Part shown: one piece after another, positions 23,063 through 30,177 of the stretch
Layout: each line of letters opens with the position of its first letter
How positions within the stretch are numbered: the stretch's first letter is position 1
Source: BJHL01 sp040378885
Lineage (GTDB): Bacteria; Planctomycetota; Phycisphaerae; Phycisphaerales; UBA1924
Length of the DNA: 64,000 bases
Assembly: GCA_046316615.1 (NCBI GenBank)
Contig: JBKDAN010000064.1
Span: forward strand, 1-64,000
Direction: 5' to 3'
The notes under the pieces: model-generated
The model's input: only the letters and a program-made list of their open reading frames with translations
Database searches by the model: none
Told to the model about the DNA's origin: nothing
Position numbers and translations under genes: made by a program

Positions 23063-24226
23063 TTACTGCGGGATGTACTTCACGACCTGATTGCTCTCGG
23101 TGATGGCGTAGAGATTGCCATCAACGGCCTTGTCCGTCACGAACCGGTTGATGCCGGGCGTGGCGAACTGGGTGACAACGCGGCCCTTGGCAGCGTCGAC
23201 GACGCTCAGCGTGCCGCCTTCGTACACCAGCACGTTCTTGCCGCGCACGGCGAAGACGTCACCCTTCACGTCCTTGCTCTTCCACAGGACGTCGCCCGTG
23301 CGCGAGTTGAGGGCGGTGAGGCCATCGCCCGGCACCTGCACATAGAGCGCGTTGGCGTGAATGAACGGCTGGCTGGTGAGCACCGAAGGCGTGCGATAGC
23401 GCCAACGCACCGCGCCGTTGGTGCCAAAGGCCCAGACTGACTGGTCGCGACCGGCGACGTAGAGCGTGTCGCTGTTGGCGACGGGATCGCTCGACAGACC
23501 GCCAAAGGTCATGCCGCGACCGACGAGCGTGCCGTTGTCTGGCGAGAAGAACATCACATCGCCGCGCTGACTGACAACACCCACCACGTCACCGACCTTG
23601 ACGGGATTGGCTTCAATGATGCCGTTGCCTTGGAATCCCCACGCCTTGAGGCCCGTGCCCAGGCGATGCGAGAGCACTTCGCCCACGCTGGTGCCGTAAA
23701 GCAGTTGGCCGGGCGTGGCGACGGGCGCGGTGTTGACCACGCGTTCAAACTTCTCGCGAGCGAGCAGGGTGCCGTTGTTGAGCCCAAGCACAAACGCTTC
23801 GCTCTCGCTGCTGACGACAAGGCGCGTCGCGTCGGCGGTGTCACGCGTCAGACCCACGAACTTGGTCAGGGGGTTGGCGATGCTGGTGCTCCAACGGACC
23901 TGGCCGTTGTTGGCTTCGAGCACTGCGACGCGTGACTGGCGATCTTGGGCGATGATCACATCGTCGGACGCGATGATCTCACGCACCATCTTGGGACCAG
24001 GGGTTGAGGGGAAGGGGAACCCGACCCAGTCGAGCCGGTAGCCTGCCGACTTCCAGCTCTCGGGCGCGGTGGCGGTGGTGTCAAATGCCACGACCGGCCC
24101 CACGCGAGTCTGCCCACGGTTCGCATCACGCATCGTCCCGCCCCCGCAGCCGCTGAGGGGAATCAGCGCACCCGCGCAGACAGCCAGCGAGAGAGCAAGA
24201 ACGGAAGAACGAATGTTCAGAGGCAT
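23063..24226 (-). CDS. PQQ-repeat beta-propeller lipoprotein (BamB-like)
   Basis: A 387-residue lipoprotein with lipobox L-S-G-C (Cys near residue 27) followed by Gly residues. The body consists of PQQ-type propeller blades, seen as repeated patterns such as V-A-V-L-E-A-N-N-G-Q-V-R-W, V-W-A-F-G-T-N-G-A-V-R-W and L-T-A-L-N-S-R-T-G-D-V-L-W. The arrangement resembles BamB, a scaffold of the outer-membrane assembly complex, but no other bam gene is nearby and no PQQ enzyme residues are evident. It converges with apaG. Confidence 0.85.
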   Translation of the reverse strand: MPLNIRSSVLALSLAVCAGALIPLSGCGGGTMRDANRGQTRVGPVVAFDTTATAPESWKSAGYRLDWVGFPFPSTPGPKMVREIIASDDVIIAQDRQSRVAVLEANNGQVRWSTSIANPLTKFVGLTRDTADATRLVVSSESEAFVLGLNNGTLLAREKFERVVNTAPVATPGQLLYGTSVGEVLSHRLGTGLKAWGFQGNGIIEANPVKVGDVVGVVSQRGDVMFFSPDNGTLVGRGMTFGGLSSDPVANSDTLYVAGRDQSVWAFGTNGAVRWRYRTPSVLTSQPFIHANALYVQVPGDGLTALNSRTGDVLWKSKDVKGDVFAVRGKNVLVYEGGTLSVVDAAKGRVVTQFATPGINRFVTDKAVDGNLYAITESNQVVKYIPQ

Positions 24227-24368
24227 GGGCGATCCTTGCGTGCAGAGTCAGGAGCGGACTACCAAAGCGGACAGGATAGCGATGCGCCGCCCGCCGGGCG
24301 AGGGGGCAACCCTTCGACATGGGGTGATGCAGATACCAGCCCCGGTTGCACGCGTGCCGCAAATGTGG

Positions 24369-24374
24369 TAGTCT
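24369..24374 (+). promoter_or_regulatory. TANNNT box (TAGTCT), 6 nt before ATG
   Basis: TAGTCT ends six bases before the ATG at 24381 of the first zinc-ribbon membrane protein in this cluster. Confidence 0.55.
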
Positions 24375-24380
24375 GCCGAC

Positions 24381-25199
24381 ATGGAAACACCGCAGAACGC
24401 CGCCGTTGCTCAAGCTCAGGGGCCTGCCATTGATAGTGATCGCTCATGCGTGAAGTGCGGGTACAACCTGCGCGGGCTCGCATACACGGGAAATTGTCCG
24501 GAATGCGGGACCGCCGTGCAATTCTCGCTTCGCGGCATTCTCCTGCAATTCGCCGATCCGGAGTATCTCAACAAGGTGCTGACAGGCCACTCGTGGGTGC
24601 TCAACGCGATTCTCGTGAGCATCGTGCTGATGGTCGTCAACGTCGTTGCGGCCGTTGCATTGAAGATTCAGGGGGCGGAGGTCGCGATCTCCGGGTTGTC
24701 CATCTTCATTTCCATCTGGAGCTTCCTGGGTTACCTCAAGCTCACCGAGCCCGACCCGATGTTCACGGGCACCGAACGCCCTGACTCAGCCCGCCAAGTC
24801 GTGCGCATCGCTGCAATGGTGTCAATCGCTGCGAACACGCTCGCGGTGATCGTTGGCGGCGTTGCTCTCGCTGGAGGCGGCATGGGCGCGCTGCCGATCG
24901 TGATGATCAGTGGAGCGCTTGCTCTCCTCGGATACGTTGCCTTCGCCGTGCAGTTCTTCGCCATGATGAACTACACCATGTGGCTTGCCCGCCGCGTGCC
25001 TGACCAGTGGGTCGTCAAGCGTGCGACGACCTATCGCTGGCTGCTGCCAGTGCTGACGACAGTCGGCGTGCTTCTCATCGGCCTTGGCCCGCTCATCGCT
25101 CTGGTACTCTACTGGAATCTGCTCGACCGCATGCGCAAGCATCTCAAGTCCATCGTCGCGACTGGCGCTCCGGCGGACCTGCCGTCGGTGGCGGGCTGA
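24381..25199 (+). CDS. Zinc-ribbon membrane protein
   Basis: A 272-residue protein with an N-terminal zinc ribbon (C-V-K-C-G-Y-N-L-R-G-L then C-P-E-C-G, about residues 24-46) followed by five or six hydrophobic segments. C-x-x-C-G-Y-x-L-x-G-L is a recurring module in planctomycete membrane proteins of unknown role. The next gene starts eight bases downstream with the same module, so they form an operon of relatives. It is not an enzyme as far as can be seen. Confidence 0.8.
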   Translation: METPQNAAVAQAQGPAIDSDRSCVKCGYNLRGLAYTGNCPECGTAVQFSLRGILLQFADPEYLNKVLTGHSWVLNAILVSIVLMVVNVVAAVALKIQGAEVAISGLSIFISIWSFLGYLKLTEPDPMFTGTERPDSARQVVRIAAMVSIAANTLAVIVGGVALAGGGMGALPIVMISGALALLGYVAFAVQFFAMMNYTMWLARRVPDQWVVKRATTYRWLLPVLTTVGVLLIGLGPLIALVLYWNLLDRMRKHLKSIVATGAPADLPSVAG

Positions 25200-25206
25200 G
25201 AGACAC

Positions 25207-25977
25207 GTGCAAGACGCACGATGCATTCGCTGTGACTACAACCTGGCGGGCCTGCCCGACGACGCAGTGTGCCCAGAGTGCGCGCTGCCCGCGATGCGCA
25301 GTCGCTCGCGGTTCTTCTCAGGGTTAGACGCTGCCACACGGCGGATGCTCGAAGAGGCCCTCACGAGCATGGGCGACTGCCTGCAAGCGCAGGTCGTGGC
25401 GTTCCCGCTGCTTCTCGTCGTCGGCATTTTCGCGACCGGTTTGCATCAGCTTGTGGGCGCGGTCGTTCTGTCGATCGCTGCAGGCTTACCCGGCGTGCTG
25501 GCGCTGCGCATGCGCGTGTTGCAGCGTCCGGTCGTTGCGGCGTGGGAACGACTCGCCCAGAGTCTGGCTGCAAGGCCAAACAAGATGTCCGCGACGGCGC
25601 CGAGCATCATCTTCATTTCGCACACGATCCTTGCGGTGGCCGTCTTTGGCTTCGTCGGCTTTGCTGGCTCGCCTGCGATCGGCTTGCCCTTGTTTGCGGT
25701 CGTTGTGATCGCCCTCGTCGTGGGCTGGGTCGGGCAGGCACTCTACTTTCGGGCGCTGGCCCGCATCCTGAGCGACATGCACGAGTCACTGATGCACGCG
25801 AGGCACTCGCACGTGCTGCGATCGTGGATGAAGCTGTGGCCCATCATCTGGTTCATCTCGTTGCCCCTGTGCTTTGTGCTTGTCGGCTTTCTGGGCTACG
25901 TGTTCGTTATGCTCTCTGTCGCTGCATGGCTGCAACAGTCATCGATTCGGGTCAGAGCATCGGGCAACGCGGATTGA
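25207..25977 (+). CDS. Zinc-ribbon membrane protein
   Basis: A 256-residue relative of the upstream gene: N-terminal C-I-R-C-D-Y-N-L-A-G-L and C-P-E-C ribbon within the first 25 residues, then four or so hydrophobic segments. GTG at 25207 places the ribbon at the very N-terminus as in the neighbour and lies eight bases after its stop. Longer readings from 25084 are the shadow of the upstream gene. The 3' end abuts the convergent gene at 25979. Confidence 0.75.
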   Translation: MQDARCIRCDYNLAGLPDDAVCPECALPAMRSRSRFFSGLDAATRRMLEEALTSMGDCLQAQVVAFPLLLVVGIFATGLHQLVGAVVLSIAAGLPGVLALRMRVLQRPVVAAWERLAQSLAARPNKMSATAPSIIFISHTILAVAVFGFVGFAGSPAIGLPLFAVVVIALVVGWVGQALYFRALARILSDMHESLMHARHSHVLRSWMKLWPIIWFISLPLCFVLVGFLGYVFVMLSVAAWLQQSSIRVRASGNAD

Positions 25978-25978
25978 T

Positions 25979-26461
25979 TCAGCGATGATGATCCATGTCG
26001 TCCGGACGCCGCGTCGCGCCGCGAATGGCGAGCGCGAGCGTCACGCCCCACACCAGAGCGCCAAGAAGCAGAATGATCGCCTGCAGATCCGATCGCTGCA
26101 CAGGCGAACGGTTCTTGAGCATGCCGAACACATCGGCAAGCCGCAGCGCGCCGCCTGATGCAAACACCATGAGCAGAATCACGCCGATCACGACCCACAC
26201 CAGTACCAGCACCCACACGATGTGCGGCTTGGGTGCGTGCACACGTGCCGTGTTGGTCGCATCACTCGCGGCAACCCAAGTCCTGCCGCACTCCGGGCAC
26301 GTTGCAGGGGCATTCGCTTTCACAAGCGTTGCCATGTCGTAACCGCAATGCGCGCATCGTGTGCCCGCACGCAGCCACTTGGAGCGATCCGACATGGAGA
26401 AAAGCACCGCGAAGATCGCGATGACAATCACCAGAATCAGACCAGTCACGACGCACGCCAC
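25979..26461 (-). CDS. Small zinc-ribbon membrane protein
   Basis: A 160-residue protein with an N-terminal hydrophobic segment (about 3-22), a ribbon C-A-H-C-G-Y-D-M and C-P-E-C-G (about 35-58), and two further hydrophobic segments. It shares the CxxCGY module with the two genes that converge on it. The start is a GTG at 26461 or a second GTG four codons later. It lies 47 bp downstream of the E1-alpha gene on the same strand. Confidence 0.7.
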   Translation of the reverse strand: MACVVTGLILVIVIAIFAVLFSMSDRSKWLRAGTRCAHCGYDMATLVKANAPATCPECGRTWVAASDATNTARVHAPKPHIVWVLVLVWVVIGVILLMVFASGGALRLADVFGMLKNRSPVQRSDLQAIILLLGALVWGVTLALAIRGATRRPDDMDHHR

Positions 26462-26508
26462 GACGCGTCCCCCACTGCTTCACGACGTGCCCATCTGCAG
26501 CCCGCTGC

Positions 26509-27633
26509 TTACCGCGCGAGCCCGGCTTGCTCAGGGTGCTGCCCCAGGCTGTGCGTGCGCAGCGTGCGCTTCTGAGTTTCGAGTTCGGGCGTCAGCGTGG
26601 CGAACACGTGATCGAAAATGTCATCCGTGGTCGGCTTGACGATCGTCTCCGCCGCCTTGATGACATCCGCGACCATGACCTTCGCTTCTTCGTCCAATGC
26701 GCGCTGCTTGTCGTCGTTCCACAGGCCCTTGGCCGTGAGATACTTCCGCAGGCGGATCATGGGATCCTTGCCCACCCAGGCTTCCACTTCCTTGGGGTCG
26801 CGGTAGCGACGCGCATCGTCGGCCGTGGTGTGGTCCGCGAGGCGATACGTGACTGCTTCGATGAACGTGGGGCCGCCGCCGCTCTTGGCGCGCTTGGCCG
26901 CGTCGCGTGTGGCCTTGTACACGGCCAGCAGGTCGTTGCCGTCCACCTGCAGACACGGAATGTCGTACCCGATGGCGCGCTGCGCCACCGTTTCGTTGTT
27001 CATCTGGCTCTCGCGCGGCACGCTGATGGCCCATTGGTTGTTCTGGCAGAAGAAAATCGTCGGCGTCTGATAGACGGCCGCGAAGTTCAGCGCCTCGTGC
27101 ACGTCGCCTTCGCTGGTTGCGCCATCGCCAAAGTACGTAATCGCCAGCTTCTTCTCGCCGCGCATCTTGAACGCCCACGAAATACCCACCGCGTGCAGGG
27201 GCTGGGTGCCGATGGGAATGCACAGGGGCGTCTGGCAGACCCCGGGCGGAATCTGATTGCCCCGCTCATCGCCCATCCAGTGCAGAAGTACGTAGTGCAT
27301 GGGCAGGCCGTGCATCCACAGGGCCGCGTTCTCGCGGTAACAGGGCACCAGCCAGTCGCTGCCGCGCTCAATCGCATACGCCGAGCCGATGGCCGCGGCC
27401 TCCTGCCCCTTGTTCTGCGGATACGTGCCCATGCGGCCGCTGCGCTGCAGCTTGAAGGCCGTCTCATCCAGCGCACGGCACTTGCACATGTACACGTACA
27501 GCTCGAGAATCTCCTCATCCTTCAGCACAGGCGTGCCGTCGGCGTTGGTCGCGAGTTCCTTGTCCACAACCCCGTGCTCGTCCATGATCTGGAGATGCTC
27601 GACGTTGGCTCCGTAGACGGTCTTGATGGGCAT
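26509..27633 (-). CDS. pdhA: Pyruvate/2-oxoacid dehydrogenase E1 component, alpha subunit
   Basis: A 374-residue thiamine-diphosphate-dependent subunit that decarboxylates pyruvate (or a branched-chain 2-oxoacid) and hands the acyl group to lipoyl E2. The TPP motif is complete: G-D-G-A-T-S-E-G-D at one end and Q-N-N-Q-W-A-I-S at the other. The phosphorylation-loop-like Y-R-L-A-D-H-T-T-A-D-D region is also present. The first 40 residues match E1-alpha of the PDH class. The start at 27633 has TACCCT six bases upstream. No E1-beta, E2 or E3 is adjacent, so substrate choice remains inferred. Confidence 0.92.
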   Translation of the reverse strand: MPIKTVYGANVEHLQIMDEHGVVDKELATNADGTPVLKDEEILELYVYMCKCRALDETAFKLQRSGRMGTYPQNKGQEAAAIGSAYAIERGSDWLVPCYRENAALWMHGLPMHYVLLHWMGDERGNQIPPGVCQTPLCIPIGTQPLHAVGISWAFKMRGEKKLAITYFGDGATSEGDVHEALNFAAVYQTPTIFFCQNNQWAISVPRESQMNNETVAQRAIGYDIPCLQVDGNDLLAVYKATRDAAKRAKSGGGPTFIEAVTYRLADHTTADDARRYRDPKEVEAWVGKDPMIRLRKYLTAKGLWNDDKQRALDEEAKVMVADVIKAAETIVKPTTDDIFDHVFATLTPELETQKRTLRTHSLGQHPEQAGLAR

Positions 27634-27639
27634 GGGCAG

Positions 27640-27645
27640 AGGGTA
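27640..27645 (-). promoter_or_regulatory. TANNNT box (TACCCT) before pdhA
   Basis: TACCCT on the minus strand ends six bases before the pdhA ATG. The divergent gene at 27722 has its own box at 27710. Confidence 0.55.
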
Positions 27646-27709
27646 GCCGGGAAGGCGGTGCGTGGGGAAGTGGGCTCGCGCGAACGCACAAGCCCGAGCC
27701 GTTCCCTCC

Positions 27710-27715
27710 TACCTT
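27710..27715 (+). promoter_or_regulatory. TANNNT box (TACCTT), 6 nt before ATG
   Basis: TACCTT ends six bases before the ATG at 27722. It fixes the start of the uridylyltransferase at that codon. Confidence 0.55.
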
Positions 27716-27721
27716 CTCCCC

Positions 27722-29152
27722 ATGCCCAGCAATGTCGCCGATCGTCTCGCCAAGATCAACCAGTCCCACGTGCTGCACTTTGTCACGCAGGTCACGCCTG
27801 CGCAGCGCGATGGCCTCCTGTCGCAGCTCGACGGCATGGACCTGGAAGGTTTGCCCGCACTGATCGACACGTACGTGCTGAAGAAGCCCGTACTGCACCT
27901 GCCCAAGGACCTGCGCCCGGCTCGCTACTTCGCGCTCGATGGCACCATTCGCGGCGGCAGCGGGAGTTGGGATCGTGACGCGGCGAAGGCTGCGGGTGAG
28001 TCGCTTATTCGCCGCGGCAAAGTGGCGGCGTTTGTTGTCGCAGGTGGCCAAGGCTCGCGTCTGGGTTTCGAAGGTCCCAAGGGGTGCTACCCCAGCGGGG
28101 CCGTCACCAACAAGCCGCTCTTTGCGATTTTCGCGGAGAGCATCAAGGCCACCAACGCCAAGTACGGCGTGAGCGTGCCGTGGTACGTGATGACGAGCCC
28201 GCTCAACCACGAGCAGACGGTGAGCTTCTTCCGCCAGCACAACTCCTTCGGGCTTGATCCCACCAGCATCATGTTCTTCCAGCAGGGCGTCATGCCCAGC
28301 CTGGATATGGCCACCGGCAAGATGCTCATGGCCAGCAAGCATGAAGTGGCCACCAACCCCGACGGCCACGGCGGCAGCGTGCGCGCCCTGCACGTGAGCG
28401 GCGCACTCGCCGACATGCAGCGCCGCGGCATCGAGCAGCTCAGCTACTTCCAGGTGGACAACCCGCTGGTGCGCGTCATCGATCCGATCTTCATTGGCTT
28501 GCACGTCGGCGCAGGCAACGCGAGCGAAAGCTCCGGCGAGATGAGCAGCAAGATGGTGGCCAAGGCCGGGCCCGATGAAAAGGTCGGCGTCTTCTGTCTC
28601 GCTGATGGCAAGACCGAAGTCATCGAATACAGCGACATGCCCAAGGAGCTGTCAAACAAAGTTGACGCGCAAGGCAACCTCGCGTTTAACGCCGGTAGCA
28701 TCGCCATTCACATCATCAGCGTCGAGTTCCTCACGCGCCTCGCGACCAATCCCAAGTTCACGCTCCCTTGCCACCGCGCGGAGAAGAAGATTCCGTGCAT
28801 CGACGCGGCGGGCAACCCCGTTACGCCGACAAGCAACAACGGCGTGAAGCTCGAGAAGTTCATCTTCGATGCCTTGGCGATGTGCAAGAGCAGCATCGTG
28901 ATGGAAACCGACCGCAGCGAAGAGTTCGCGCCCATCAAGAACGCGACGGGTGTTGACAGTGTGGAAACCAGCAAAGCCCTGCAGTCGGCCCGCGCCGCCC
29001 GCTGGCTGGAAGCTGCCGGCATCGCCGTGCCCCGCAAGCCCGACGGCTCGCTTGATTGCACGCTCGAGCTCTCCGCTATGACCGCGCTCGAACCCGCCGA
29101 TCTTCGCGGCAAGCGGTTCACCATCGCCCGAGGTTCCGCCGCCGCGCTCTGA
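27722..29152 (+). CDS. UTP--sugar-1-phosphate uridylyltransferase (UDPGP family)
   Basis: A 476-residue nucleotidyltransferase of the eukaryote-like UDPGP family, which makes UDP-GlcNAc or UDP-hexose from UTP and the sugar 1-phosphate. The nucleotide-binding loop V-A-G-G-Q-G-S-R-L-G-F-E-G-P-K-G is complete. G-G-S-V-R-A-L and the Q-V-D-N-P-L substrate region match UDP-GlcNAc pyrophosphorylases, the more likely specificity. The preferred start is 27722, as upstream in-frame residues from 27662 lack family similarity. An inverted pair of short-unit arrays lies directly downstream. Confidence 0.9.
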   Translation: MPSNVADRLAKINQSHVLHFVTQVTPAQRDGLLSQLDGMDLEGLPALIDTYVLKKPVLHLPKDLRPARYFALDGTIRGGSGSWDRDAAKAAGESLIRRGKVAAFVVAGGQGSRLGFEGPKGCYPSGAVTNKPLFAIFAESIKATNAKYGVSVPWYVMTSPLNHEQTVSFFRQHNSFGLDPTSIMFFQQGVMPSLDMATGKMLMASKHEVATNPDGHGGSVRALHVSGALADMQRRGIEQLSYFQVDNPLVRVIDPIFIGLHVGAGNASESSGEMSSKMVAKAGPDEKVGVFCLADGKTEVIEYSDMPKELSNKVDAQGNLAFNAGSIAIHIISVEFLTRLATNPKFTLPCHRAEKKIPCIDAAGNPVTPTSNNGVKLEKFIFDALAMCKSSIVMETDRSEEFAPIKNATGVDSVETSKALQSARAARWLEAAGIAVPRKPDGSLDCTLELSAMTALEPADLRGKRFTIARGSAAAL

Positions 29153-29180
29153 TCGCGGCTGGGGAGAGCAGACAGCAGAT

Positions 29181-29218
29181 AGAGAACAGAGAACAGAGAA
29201 CAGAGAGCAGAGAGCAGA
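29181..29218 (+). repeat. AGAACAG array, left arm
   Basis: Five 7-bp units, AGAACAG three times then AGAGCAG twice. The partner arm at 29254-29292 is inverted, with 35 bp between. The pair starts 28 bases after the uridylyltransferase stop. Confidence 0.85.
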
Positions 29219-29253
29219 AGCCCCGACGAGGTGCCACGGCAATCGAGACGGGT

Positions 29254-29292
29254 CCCCGTTCTCCGTTCTCCGTTCACTGCTCTCTGTCCTCC
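29254..29292 (-). repeat. AGAACGG array, right arm
   Basis: On the minus strand the units are AGAGCAG, TGAACGG, AGAACGG and AGAACGG. It is the inverted partner of 29181-29218. A related single arm lies at 41512-41541. The remainder of 29153-29469 shows no gene. Confidence 0.8.
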
Positions 29293-29469
29293 CCGCGCCG
29301 CACCGCGCAAGTTCCCGCGCTGGGACGCCGATAACACCTCCCTAATCCCTCGTCCCAACAAGTTTTTTCCGAAAGTTGCTGGCAAATCCCGCAACGTGCT
29401 GCACATTCGTGGGGCAACGCCGCACTCGCGGTGGCTGCCACGTTGCTTTGCAAAGAAGAGGTTTGTGCC

Positions 29470-30138
29470 ATGCGCGTTCTCGTCGCTGCTGCCGGTCTTT
29501 CCGTCCTCCCCGCTGTCGCTCTTGCCGGCCCTGACTGGGTCGAACGTGGCGATGCCGGTTCTACCCTGCGGAGCGCGCAGGTCACGGCGGGTCTGGGCAC
29601 CATCCGCAGCATCATCGGCACGCTTTCGCCCGCTGACCGCGGCCAAGGTGACCTGGAAGACCTGTACATCATCCGCATCGCAGAGCCTGCGACCTTCAGT
29701 TTCAGCATCTCGTCTGCGGACTTCAGCCCCTCGCTGTATCTGTTCAACATCTCGCTCGCGGGCGAAGCCTTCGGCCTGTTGGGCAAAGTCGGCGATGGCG
29801 CGGGCAGCTTCGCGATGGGTGGCGTCGCCACTGACGGCACGGGCGCTCAAGTGACGCAGCCCGGTCTGTACATGCTCTGTGTCACATACTCGGGCAACGC
29901 TCCGCGCAGCCGCACCGGCAACATCTTCAACTTCGCCAACGAAGGCGAAACCTCCGGCGCCGACGGCGCGGGTGGCATCAATCCGCTTGAACAGTGGGTG
30001 CCCGGTTCGCCCTTCGTCGGCGGTTCGTACGACATCGATATGACCGGCGTTGAGTTCGCCGACATTCCCAGTCCCGGCAGCGCCGCGCTTGTGTGTGGAG
30101 CGGGCGTGCTGCTGCTGCGGCGTCGCCGCGAGAGCTGA
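29470..30138 (+). CDS. Exported protein with PEP-CTERM-like tail
   Basis: A 222-residue exported protein. A signal peptide (M-R-V-L-V-A-A-A-G..., cleavage near A-L-A-G at about residue 19) is followed by a beta-rich domain of about 165 residues. The C-terminus ends P-S-P-G-S-A-A, a hydrophobic stretch and R-R-R-R, the tripartite PEP-CTERM-like anchor cleaved by exosortases. An AAGAGG sequence precedes ATG at 29470. Residues about 95-145 resemble pre-peptidase C-terminal-type folds with low confidence. Surface or matrix location is inferred. Confidence 0.8.
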   Translation: MRVLVAAAGLSVLPAVALAGPDWVERGDAGSTLRSAQVTAGLGTIRSIIGTLSPADRGQGDLEDLYIIRIAEPATFSFSISSADFSPSLYLFNISLAGEAFGLLGKVGDGAGSFAMGGVATDGTGAQVTQPGLYMLCVTYSGNAPRSRTGNIFNFANEGETSGADGAGGINPLEQWVPGSPFVGGSYDIDMTGVEFADIPSPGSAALVCGAGVLLLRRRRES

Positions 30139-30177
30139 TCACCGCCGATCAGTCACTCGCTGGCAGGGATACAGGAC

